A DNA stretch of 53,846 bases from Plantago elongata. Lineage: Eukaryota; Streptophyta; Magnoliopsida; Lamiales; Plantaginaceae. The stretch lies in contig JAYMSP010000402.1 of assembly GCA_036897095.1 (NCBI GenBank), positions 1-53,846 on the forward strand. The letters run 5' to 3'. Under the pieces are notes generated by a model. The model had not been told where the DNA came from and did not search any database. It saw only the letters and a list, made by a program, of their open reading frames with translations. The position numbers were made by a program, and so were the translations under genes. Below, in pieces: positions 21,377-32,900 of the stretch (within the stretch, counting starts at the first letter, position 1; each line of letters begins with the position of its first letter).

Positions 21377-22914
21377 ATGGGAAGAAACCCTTGCTGTGAC
21401 AAGAGTAGAGTGAAAAGAGGGAGTTGGTCACCAGAGGAAGATGCAACTCTCAAGAGTTATCTTCTTGAGCATGGAACTGGTGGCAACTGGATTTCCCTTC
21501 CGCAAAAGGCCGGTACGTATAATGTAACTGTTATCCACTCTGTGTTTCTGTTTGTTGAGCTCCTGTATGATTCTTGATCTGGTTCTATAGCTATAATCAT
21601 TTGTGACTTTGTGTACACCTCTTCTTCAAGAATTGATTTCCTTGGTGAAACTTAACTCTTTTTTTTTTTTTTGTTTTAAGTTCACATGTCATATTTAAGG
21701 TACTTATGTTCTTTAATTACAAGTTTTCCATGATATGCAGAACATGGTCTACTTTAGTATAAGCTAGTTAACTAATCTGAGTACATTACATTCCTCAATC
21801 CTGTCATCATGGAGATATATATAGAAGAAATGTAACGATTTACGAGTTGACAGGAACTTGATTTCATCCCTTTAACCGGGGAAGCGACAATACATCTTGG
21901 CTACTCTCACTAGTTGTAACATTTTGCCTCAGGCCTTCGGCGTTGTGGAAAGAGTTGTCGTCTCAGATGGCTAAACTATCTCAGACCGGACATCAAACAT
22001 GGAGCTTTTACGAAAGAGGAAGATGAAATCATATACAAACTCCATTGCACCATTGGAAGCAGGTCTGCTTTGAACAAATCAGACAAGAATTTAAGCCTTT
22101 AATTATCATGTGAGCAAATTGAGCCCATGTTCGTTTCAGTGATAGTATGCAACTCAAAATAACTTTTATCAGTTTATAAAGTAGAATTGCTGAAAATTCT
22201 GTCTGCAAGAACAGATTATAGCTTCTGACAGCTTAAAATAACACTGCTAGAATCAGCTTTAGTAAAATCGCCTACCATGCTGTTTATTCCAACTTATTCT
22301 GTTTACATTGTTTCCAACTCAAAAGCTAATTTAATCTGTTCTGCTCTATTTAATCACTTCAAACATACTGAATCTTTTCAAATCTTGAAATGTATAGATG
22401 GTCGGTCATAGCGTCACATTTGCCAGGGAGAACAGACAACAGTGTGAAAAACCACTGGAACTCGAAGTTGAGAAAAAATCTCATAGCAGGGAGTAGTGCT
22501 TCGGAAACCACTTCATCCATCACTAATGAGGAAAGAATCTCCTCTATCACAACCACGTTTGTCAATAAAACTGTGATGTTTCAACCAGGCAATTTCCTTA
22601 GACAGAGTACTCTTTCAGTACCATTCGTAAATTGTGACAACATTAGTCCTGTTCCCAGTGCAAATTTCGCAAGCCTTTCGTGTGATCAGCAGCTGATGAA
22701 TTATTCAGCAGCCAACAGCAGTAGTTTTTCGTCCCAGCAGCATTCAAACTTAGCTAGGTTGCCTTCTTTTTCCATGATGAGTGAAAATTACTACGAAGTT
22801 ACGTGTGTTCCGGTTGACGAAGAAGATTCATTTGGTGATATGACTGGCATTTGCTCTCTTCTTAAAGGACATGGTGATGTAGATTTGTGCAGCATTTTCC
22901 AAATTGATCCTTAA
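21377..22914 (+). CDS. R2R3-MYB transcription factor (RAX/MYB36-like clade)
   Basis: Three exons, 21377-21512, 21933-22062 and 22398-22914, giving 260 residues. Intron positions and phases and the 130-base middle exon are those of typical R2R3-MYB genes. The protein begins [23 protein letters not shown]2 (about 14-63) includes [14 protein letters not shown] and [11 protein letters not shown]3 (about 67-114) includes [14 protein letters not shown] and VKNHWNSKL. These repeats bind DNA, and the protein should act in the nucleus. The GTGGNW double glycine and LRRCGKSC linker point to subgroup 14 (RAX1-3, MYB36/68/84/87), which acts in axillary meristem and endodermal differentiation. However, NSVKNHWNS replaces the usual NDIKNYWNT of that clade. 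The C-terminal half is Ser-rich and ends in an acidic patch. The frame extends upstream to 21269, but MGRxPCC is the conserved start. Confidence 0.93.
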
Positions 22915-24976
22915 ATACAAGGACTTTGTAATTGTTGCATCAGTGTCATTAGCAATTTAGATGATGTTTTCATGCATTGGATAATTAAGTCAAATGACTT
23001 GTTAGTAACAGAAAGTTCAAGACTTCAAGTTTGTCATGGATATATTATGTTCTTGCTGAAGATGAGTTAACTAAGTTGAATCAGCAGACAGCTAAACAGT
23101 AAACACTTGATGTAAATCACTGCCTATTGGGAAGTAGTATTGAAAGGATATATGCTTAAATATTTGATATTGGCTCTATACTTTTCAAGGATGCTGTAAA
23201 ATCCACTAATTTGACTGAACTGTCATTGAAGTGAGAACTGCAAGTGGTAGGTTCTCTACATGTTGCTAGTCAATGTCATGTAAGTTGCATGCGGCTTGCT
23301 AACTCATTACCTGTGGAAAAAGTGTGCTTTAATTCATGACCGAGGATGCTACCACAGGCATTTCAAAATCTGAATATTGTGACTGAGCACTAACTTTCAA
23401 GACTCCATTTGTCATTCTCGAAAAATACTTTTATTAACTAGGTCTACTAGTAGATTTCGTAATTGAAAAAAATATCCATGCATTTAAAGAATTGTTTTAA
23501 ATTTAGTCTCCAATTTATCTGGTATACCCGATCTGTAGAAAAATCTATATGTAGACAGAGAGATTGTAATTGTATGTTGGAAAATTGGAACGTAAATTGT
23601 AACTAGAAAATTGGAATTATTTCATACGTTCAGAAATTCAGTATACCTATATTAGTTTATGTTTATCCCTGCATTCTTATTGTCCACAAAAAGTTGGATA
23701 GCAAGTACAAGATATGTTAGTTCCATAAGGAGGAAATTGAAAAGGACATGTAACTAGAATGACAGAGATCTGTTTTTATCAGTCGTTTATCTGTGCAGTG
23801 TGATCATTCAGTGTCTCGTACACTCGAAGTGTTTTGAAAACCTCGTCCACACAAAATGCAATGAACATAGACAACCTATCAATACATAAAAGACAATTGC
23901 ACATTGATGGATTTCCAATTTTTTTACTCAGATGCATGGCGAAGCATCAATCTAGGAAAAACGTAAACAACCACGAAAAAACACAATAGTATATCGTGTT
24001 CACAATCACATGTATTGTAATAACACAAATCCATAAACACAATAATTTGCATACAAATGGAAAATAGTAGTATTAATTATTTGATGTCATCTATACAGGG
24101 TTCTGTACGCTAACTGCACATTCCAGACTTGAATTAGGTCTGACAATATAGTGCAGCAGCTTGGATATGGTCTGGTACACAGATTGAATGATGCTTTTAC
24201 TCCAAAGAACTAGGAACTGCAAAACCAATAAAAGAAAAATAAACTGTGTGTTAATGAGATACCCCCAGACTAATCTGCATAAGGAATTTAGATGGTGAAA
24301 TATATGTTATGCAGCTATGGAATGCAAAACAATAACAGCACATCATGATCTGCATCGAACTAGCACAGAAGAAGCAACTAAAAATGTTCTTCTCAGACAA
24401 GCAATTAAATAAACAGTAAATTGGCCAGATAAAAGGTGATAGTACTAGCACAGTATGGCAACACACACGGGCAACACCGGAATTTTACAAGGGGACTTTA
24501 CTTTTCCCTTTTTGAAGTTAAAATGCCAATGACAGACAGTAGTTGGTGTTAGTACAAGTAGTTTGGAATTGCACAAACTCAAATACCAGTAAAGGTTAAG
24601 ACGCCCCTTCCTATTTCAAAAGTAAGATCTAACAATGAAAAATGTACAACTTCCAGATTGTATCGTTCAACTCAATTCAGACTGAGGACAATCACCCATG
24701 TAATTAATGAGCATGACCTCTAGAGTTTAAATAATTAGTTTAAAAGGCCATTTAAGGATGTCTAGAACACAGATGACGGATTATTTATCAGTTGATTTTA
24801 AATAAGTTGATTTTAAATAGTCAACTTTGTTAGCTGCCATATGATATCCTATCATAAGTCATCGCAAGACTATTCCTTAGAAGGATCTTAGTTACTTACT
24901 CAAGTACGGAAGTCTAAATATCTTGCTTCAAGTATTATCATGTTCAACCAAACCAGTAGTGCAGGACCTTACCACC
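22915..24976. other. Intergenic DNA between the MYB and SNF7 genes
   Basis: About 2.1 kb between the 3' ends of two convergent genes. It should hold their 3' untranslated regions. No further gene or recognised repeat was found; the minus-strand ORF at 24251-24466 has no domain. Confidence 0.45.
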
Positions 24977-27786
24977 TTAAAGAGCCATTTCCCTCTGCAA
25001 TTCAGCAAGTTCAGCATCGTCTTCATCTTTCTTAGCTGGCTGTCTTCCGGCAGGCACTCTAACAGGAGCAGAAGGCAGTTTTGTTGCTGGTTCCAGAAGC
25101 TGCTCTTCCAACTCAAAGCTTTCAAGTTCTTCAAGTTCTGCCTCCAATTCATCCTTCACGACAAAACAGTATCTCAAAGTTAAGAAAGTTAAGAGGAGAA
25201 AATGAGACTCAGAAATTATGAAAAATAGAAGCATACCTCATCAATATCAGCCATAGCACCCAACGGCATTGACAGTGCATCGGAAATTTGTTTCATATTC
25301 TCAGTTTGTTCGTTGATTTCATCCATTGTTTTATCCACATCATCAATATTACTGCATTAACAAAAGTGAGAAAACGAGAAAATAAATCGAGTTTCTTTTC
25401 CATTTTTGTACCTTTTACTATACACTCCATCTTATAATATAAAAGTGGTTGACCAAGTCATTTTATCACGACGGCTTGACAAATCTGCAAATTATATCAA
25501 TCCTACAGTTCAATAGGGATCAAAACTACTTACGTTGCCTTCTGCATTGCTTTCATTGCAGCTGCTCCACTCCTCAAAGCATCAACAGTTTCTGTTGTAG
25601 CTTTTGCCCCCTCTAGCATAATCATCTACAGTAAAGACACCATCAAAATTAACTGTTAGGCTTCTAAAAGTAAGTCAACAGTTCAGTCACATGATAATGT
25701 CTCAAAATATCACCTGATCATGGATGCGGAGCTGGAAATTCCCAAGCTGTTCAACTTGTTGTTCAATAAGCCTCTTCCGCTTTAAACATTGTATAGCGGC
25801 TACAAGCAAATTTCCAAGATGAAGTTCATTAAAAGAGCATATCAAGTTTTTGAAAATGTTCGATACATAATGAATTGATTATTAACTAAAAAAATTAAAG
25901 AAAATTTACATCTGGCCACACCAAAAAAAAAAGAGGGCCCAAGTTACACTCAACAAAAATATGAACTTAATGACCAGAGCACACTTACAAAAGTATCACA
26001 TCTTACAACCTGTTTAGAGAGGGACTACCAGTTCCATTATATACTGAAACAGTGAAAATATCAAAACAGAGTTTTGTATGACACATGGAAAGTGCCCAGT
26101 AAAGCACTTGCCACACCACACAAAAATAGGCCCAAGTTACAATCAACAAAAAATAACATAATTACAAAGGGCAAGGCAAAACAAATTGTATATATGACAT
26201 AATTACACCCTGCGGTTCAAGTAGCTATCTTCGTAACTTCTATAAATATAGTCCAGTTTAGGGGGACCAAATATCTGAGGCGAATGTGGTTGGTGGGTGT
26301 AGGATCTTTTGTGGTGCCAATAATTCTAAGAAACTTGCCAAAAATAAAAACACATTATTGTTAATGAGAACTAAACTAATCATGATTTATACTTTTATAC
26401 ACACCATACAAATATAGTATACATAAACAGACAAGTGGATAAGATGAAAGAAACTGATGATTACTACAGAGGAACAAGTATCCGAAGCAATAGTCAAAAT
26501 CTTAAAACAGACTATGGTGGGACTAATTACATACCCCTTTTATTTTTAGCTTTGGTGAACTCCTTCGCCTTTTCAACTTCCGCAGCAGCCTTCTTCAAAA
26601 GAACTTTCTCTTTTTTCTCTAACATATCAAGAGTCTGCCCCCCATGCAAAATGTCAGCAAACCACAATGTATGAAGACGAACAAAATGATAAAAGTATAC
26701 ACCGCATGACAAATGACGCAACACACAACTGTGGCTGGAATTGAAGAACTGTGTCAACTGATTGCTTTTGCTTGTGCTAATTATGAATCTCGACTATATC
26801 TTCACTCTGATGAGTAAATCTATTATATAGATAGTGTCATACTTGTCTTAGTTGTTGTGAATTACAACAACTTAATAATTAATAATACCAAAAAAATACA
26901 ACTCAACGACATAAATACAAAGGTTTTTGTATACCTAGAGTTCGAAAATTGTATGTTAAACTGGCACTATGTGGAGATTGAAAACAGCAACACAGTGCCC
27001 ATTATTATGAAATATTGAAATATAACACTCAAACACATCATGATATTTCTCTCAGGATCATGTCCACTGTCCTTGTTCGTCGGTCTAGTCAAAATCATTA
27101 ATGAACCAACTTCCTTGAACATTACGAATCCGTGCACAGAATATAGCTCATGATGCAAACGCAAAGTTTCATACTGTATCTTTAGCTTGTCATTATGGCT
27201 TAGCCGGATTAGAGTGATTCATTCACCTAGTTGAGTATTAAACTTCCAATTGGTTAATAATCAACTGTAAATCCACCGGTTAATATAGATTCACACTCTG
27301 CTCTGAAAGTCTGATTAAATGGGTCCAAACAATATGCTACTTGTCTAGTATAACTACCCAATTTACTGCAAACAGAATCAGAAACTCAAAACCATTACTC
27401 TGGTATCTAAAAGTATATACCCACTAATTACCAGCATGCACAATCGATTTCAATTCAAACATCACTCACACGGAAAAAGAAAACGAAATTATCAAGTTTT
27501 ATAAAGTATAAACCACTTATTTCATTCCAGATATTAGGATTAACGATGCCCAACTGGTGGTTAGGCTTGCACTAGTGTAAAAAATTGGTTTTTCCTTAAA
27601 ACAATATTTGTATTAGAAGATTAGAGTAAAAGATGAACATGAATTTCAAAACACACCAACATACAAGAAAAAATTAAAAATTAGAATCAGCTTCATTATC
27701 ATTAAAAGCCATACCTCATTCAGCTTGTCAAGCGTAGCAAGAGCACTGGTCTCTTGTTTAGGCTTCCCGAAAATCCGTGTAAACAT
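24977..27786 (-). CDS. VPS32: SNF7/VPS32 family ESCRT-III subunit
   Basis: Six coding exons on the minus strand, 27786-27715, 26634-26535, 25799-25714, 25625-25534, 25351-25237 and 25153-24977, closing in frame as 213 residues. The start MFTRIFGKPKQETSALATLD is the conserved plant SNF7 N-terminus. It is followed by a basic helical region (LEKKEKVLLKKAAAEVEKAK, IQCLKRKRL), the coiled core (TTETVDALRSGAAAMKAMQK, NIDDVDKTMDEINEQTENMK) and a short acidic C-terminal tail (DELEAELEELE...ELAELQREMAL) with a likely MIM element for the Vps4 ATPase. Basic N-half and acidic C-half is the ESCRT-III charge pattern. The protein polymerises on endosomes and helps form intralumenal vesicles. Length equals that of Arabidopsis SNF7/VPS32 paralogues. 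It is divergent to the epsin gene. Confidence 0.95.
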
Positions 27787-27809
27787 CGTCGATGAATTAT
27801 CTCACAAAT

Positions 27810-27986
27810 CTACCCAAAAACAAAAGTAGAAAACGAAATAGTTAAACCCTAGGCTCCTAAAGCACAGTCAAACACAGATAACTTCGATCAGCGAAAATCA
27901 GCAACCGAATTGCTCGAAATCTGACACAATCATCGACGGATAATGAACAATCGCACAACTGATCCAATCTAATTGAAGTTAATTAC
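27810..27986 (-). other. Probable 5' UTR intron of the SNF7/VPS32 gene
   Basis: On the minus strand a good donor (CTCAG/GTAATTAAC) lies with its GT at 27986-27985. An acceptor (TTTTGGGTAG/ATTTGTGAG) ends at 27810, about 23 bases before the start codon at 27786. A non-coding first exon upstream of 27987 would complete the leader. The pattern is common in plant housekeeping genes. Only RNA data could confirm it. Confidence 0.5.
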
Positions 27987-28954
27987 CTGAGAATAGGCTT
28001 TGATTTCTTCGCGAGCAATCTTTCGTGAGAAATCTTGTGAAAATTTGAGATTCGGAATTTGGGATTTGTATTATTTTTATCTGGTATATATATTTCTTTC
28101 TTCGTCAAGTGTAGATCGCTTCGCAAGGGGTGGAGATGGAGTGATGATTGGTAGGGGGCTCGGCGGACGGGTCGGGCGGTTATTTGTAAAATTTTCAACC
28201 GATCCGTTTATGGTGGGTATGTCAAATTATTAACGATGCGGATGGAATTTTATCCTAATCGTTGCGAGTCGCTTGACTAATTGAAGCTGGTGGTTGACGG
28301 TCAGTTTGTTAACGCATACAAAAAATGCATATATGACGAATTAAAGAAATATATATTATACTTTATAACCTCTAAATCTACAATAAATTAAATAATAACG
28401 GAAACATAACACAATCTCAATCATTAATACAAGTAGTTTAAGTACATATAATTTTAAAGAAAGTATAAGTTCATGAATTGCTCAAATTACAAACGTCATG
28501 ACAAAAACTAATATGACATTAGTTTGCACTTTATAAGTAAATGAGAACACGTAAAATTGCAATTTAGAATTAAATGAATAATGGAGATCTATCACTATTA
28601 ATCTAGTTCAATAAAATGTAAAATACACATTAGTAACATATATAGCGGACGGGTGTGCGGGTTAACGGTTGATCAACCACCAAAACGCCACCTACCCACT
28701 TAATAGTGGGTTACAAATTTGTAATCCGCAGGTAATTTTTGACAAAAATTATAATTGTTGAAGGCATATAGTTGGCGGATTGAGCGGGCACTTATTTTTT
28801 ATGTACATTCCCAATGATTGGACTAATTCAGAATAGCATTATCACTCTGGTCCTTGGCTATGTTTTTCATCTAAGCTCTCCTCCCAACTTTTATTTACAT
28901 GAGTGAAACAAATCTAGGTACTCAGATGTCATTATAGATTACATTTAGTAAAGT

Positions 28955-29083
28955 TTATGTAGCTTTTTTTTTCAACAAACTAACTTGGTTAGCTTATCAA
29001 ATCAGCTAGTTTGTTTAAAAAATTGCACGTTAATATAATAAATTTTGTATTAAAAAAACTCAAAAGCTAATAATAAACAGAGA
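28955..29083. repeat. Diverged fragment related to the MITE at 46540
   Basis: Words such as TTAGCTTATCAAATCAGCTAG, GCACGTTAATATAATAAATTTTG and the end AGCTAATAATAAACAG resemble the right half of the element at 46540-46857. No boundaries could be fixed. Confidence 0.35.
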
Positions 29084-29159
29084 CATAATTTACATAAATG
29101 TAATATAATTTGTTCAATGTTATTCTTCAATGTGTGTTATTAGATGGCCATTCATAATT

Positions 29160-29370
29160 TATCAATGAATTGTAGCTCAATTCAATTGGTTAAGCTGAAG
29201 TGTCATGATTCAGAAATTTATCGATTCGATTAACGTTAAAATGAGTTTGTATTATAGTGTGTGCTAGTTTTATAATATATCGCATTGATGAGGGATGATT
29301 ATGTAATTATTGATGATGTATGATAATTTCAAAAGTTATGGGTTCAATTCTCGTTATTAATCAATGCTAT
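29160..29370 (+). repeat. Possible degenerate tRNA-derived SINE
   Basis: TAGCTCAATTCAATTGGTTAAG (29173-29193, given in part) looks like a tRNA A box with a small internal duplication. A B-box-like GGGTTCAATTCTC occurs near 29339 and a weaker one near 29222. Spacing does not fit a single intact SINE. Tentative. Confidence 0.25.
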
Positions 29371-29925
29371 TTCAAATTACAACGTACACAATGCACAATT
29401 GCACTCCCACATCCGTACACTTATCCATGGTAATCAATTGGAGAACTATGCTCCACCAAATCGCATCTGAATATTATATGTTCTCCATAATACAGTAGAG
29501 TTGTATACTATAGTAAATTGACACATTAGACTTCTTACCTCCTCCTCGATCTTTTATACAAATTAAGTAAGTTGAAGTACCATATACCTTATTGAATTTA
29601 CACTAGTGTGAAAAAGGTAGACAGTAGTATTATTTTATTAAAAAAAATAAAAAATAACGGATAAACACTTGAGGAAAAAAAAATGATTTTTTTTTTTATC
29701 AATAATACAATATCCCAATATTTACAACAGGGACCAAAGATAATATATAGTACCATGATGTAATATTGTGAATTCATCCCGCAGTTAAAGGAACGAACCT
29801 CTCCCTTGAAAAACAAGAATACTCGATTGATTCAGTTAATTAAATTCATAGTTATCGACAAAAAAGTTTCAGATCCATCTAACAATTGGCCTTTCATCGC
29901 TTGCTCTGTTTCGGTAGATCCAGCC

Positions 29926-32900
29926 ATGGATTTCATGAAGGTTTTCGATCAAACTGTCCGTGAAATGTATGTTTCCTTTACTTTTCCCCTCTTATCCAGC
30001 TCGAATTACAGATTCATCCTGATTCAGAATCATTTATTTTCCAATTCGTTAAATGCAGAAAGAGGGAGGTGAATCTCAAGGTGTTGAAGGTTCCAGAGAT
30101 CGAGCAAAAGGTAACAGTGATCTCGCAGAACTCGAATTGTTCTTTAGCTGATTTGATCGCTTCTCTGATTCATGCATGATTTTGTATGCTAAATGCTATA
30201 TAAGTTGTAGGTTTCAGTTAGTTGTGCTGGTGATTTACTCTCGATACTAAATGTTTTACAATCTATCAAAACCTGAGGCATCGTCAATTCGAGCATGTTA
30301 CGTGACAGCGAAAACTTAAGTGGATTCTATTTGCTTTGGTTTTGTTAATTCAGTGGGATGAGTGTTGGATCTACGAGTGAAAGTAGCAATATTAGGTGAC
30401 AGTTTCTGTATATAGCTCAAGAACAATATTCACCTTAGTTTAATGTGATAAATTGCTCACACATTAGATTCATCATCAGCCTTTGCCTGTGTCCATTGAC
30501 ACAGAGAAGATTTAGAGTGTTAACGCTGATTTCGGAAGTGGTCTCATCATTTGCTTGTTTGGACTGATTTGTCATAAATAGTTTAATTAACCTGCCTGCA
30601 GATGAAGTATAAGGAGGTCTCAGTCTTATCTTCATGGAATACTGCACCACAAAACCTGTACTCTTTATGCTTAAGAGGATAAGTTAGTCTTTTTTTTAAT
30701 TATTATTGAACATGAAATATAGCATTACAAGACAATTCTAGATGCAAATCACCACCAATCTCTATTCAGAGAATATAATCACCCATTTCGGAGAATCGAA
30801 CCCGTGACCTCATAGTTACGGGGTGTCTCAGCTTGACACTCGGCTACAAACGCTTTGACAGAGGATAAGTTAGTCTAATAGTTAAGTAAATGCAATCTTA
30901 ATGCACCACAAACCCAAATTGCTTAGATTTTCGTATAATCTAATAAAATTGTTTGATTGCTTATTCACTTATTTTCCAGAGATGTCATTACTCAGACAGT
31001 CAGACTCTATGTTATTCCCTTATGATATACTATATGATGCTATTGAAACTAACCCGAAGATTGATAGATAGAAGGTGAGAGAGTGAACTAACTGCTTTGA
31101 TCACCTTATATTGCAAAATAGAATTTATGATTTATGATGTTTTGTAGTTGTCAACCAGACGAGGTCAATCTTTATTTGGCTTGTGATCCATATACACTGA
31201 ACTCAAATGAAATACTTCATTCCACTGTTTCTCTTCCTTTATCTAACCACCACTTCCCGTAGAGAAGAAATATGTTTATGCCTCATGGGAGTTTTTTGTG
31301 TTGTTCCTGGGAAGCATAAACTGAGCAAATAACAATGAGACATGCAATGCTAGCTAACATCAGATATTGTCCTTTTAAATATATTTGTGTATGTTGCATG
31401 GCCAAGTGTTTGTCAACACCAGTAATATAAGCATATAACATAGCCTTGTCCCTTACATATTTTGTTGCCAGTGACATGACAGAATTCCAATGATGGTACA
31501 TTGGGTTTATATTTGAGGCATTGACTAAATATACATTCTTTCTTTCTGTTTAAGTTAGGTTTTGGATGCAACGGATGATGAACCTTGGGGTCCTCATGGC
31601 ACAGTATTGGCAGAGATAGCTCAGGCAACTAAGAAATTGTACTTCATACAACTTTCCTCATAAATTTATGCGCATATTAAGGTTATTTTGGCGGAATGGA
31701 TTTATTATATACCACCACGCGTCTGATCTGTCATGATTTTATACAGCACTGAGTGTCAGATGGTTATGAATGTCCTCTGGACTAGATTGACCGAGACAGG
31801 CAAGGACTGGCGCTTTGTATATAAGGTAGCATCTCAGTTATTTCTGTGTAAATAAGTGAAAATTACTCCGTGGCAAAAACTGTATAAATTTACTCACTTC
31901 GTACACACGTGTGTGACCGAATAGATTTTAGTTAATATCTTGCACTCATGTTGTCTGCTTTATTACCTATGATATTTAGAAGGATTCAATGTTTCTCTGG
32001 TCCAGGCATTGGCTGTTATAGAGTACCTGGTGTCAAATGGATCTGAACGTGCTGTTGATGACATAGTAGAGCATACGTTTCAGATATCTGTATGTATATT
32101 TTATGCTGGCAAAGTAACAATAAGTATTTATTTTATCTCGAGATGGCTTTGGCACACTTCCCCGCCCAAGCTCTTGTTACTGATTCACTGTCCTTGTTCA
32201 CACTTTTCCAGTCTCTTGCAAGTTTTGAGTATGTTGAGCCTAGCGGGAAGGATTTGGGAATCAATGTGAGAAAAAAGGCAGAAACCATCGTGTCTCTACT
32301 CAACAACAAGGATAAAATACAAGAAGTGAGGAATAAAGCTGCCGCCAATCGTGAGAAGTAAGCTCATATCTTAGGTGTAATACTATTTTTAATTAATACT
32401 GCATTGATCATAATGTTAATTTAATGTGTTGTTGGGTTCACAAACTTTCACTCTTCTTAGATACTTTGGACTTTCCTCCACTGGAATAACATACAAGTCA
32501 GGTGCAGCCTCATTCAGTAGTGGCGGTGTTAGGAGTACTGATCGATATGGAGGTTTTGGCAAATCGGGAGACAGTGAGACATTTACAGATAACAAAGGGA
32601 GGGATCAATATGGTGAAGATAAATACGAGAAATCTTCCAAATCAAAGAAAGAGCCTTCTCGTTATGACAGGTCTAAATTCTTACATCCATGGTCGATAAG
32701 TTTCTTTACGTTCTATAATATGATCTTGACTTTCATTAGATGTTGGTGTATGTACTCAAAGTTTGAGTTGACCTGCTCTATTAGAATTTCTAGGTCAGCA
32801 TTTCTGGATTAGGTTTCATAATCTATGGGCATGCATTATCTGGTAATACAATGTATTGCTGAATCTAAATTTAAAAAATGTTGTACAGCAGTGGGCAAGA

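Larger units (their letters stand above)
27987..29925. promoter_or_regulatory. Shared upstream region of the divergent SNF7 and epsin genes
   Basis: About 2 kb separates the SNF7 leader from the epsin start. It holds GC-richer patches near 28125-28200 and 28640-28700 with GCGGGT-like words, and two repeat remnants (28955-29083 and about 29160-29370, listed separately). No further gene is supported. Whether the two genes share control elements is unknown. Confidence 0.4.

Noticed and set aside
30780-30860. tRNA-like A and B boxes
   Set aside because: As a tRNA gene the acceptor stem does not close. Flanking 17-base direct repeats and an A-rich tail show that it is a SINE.
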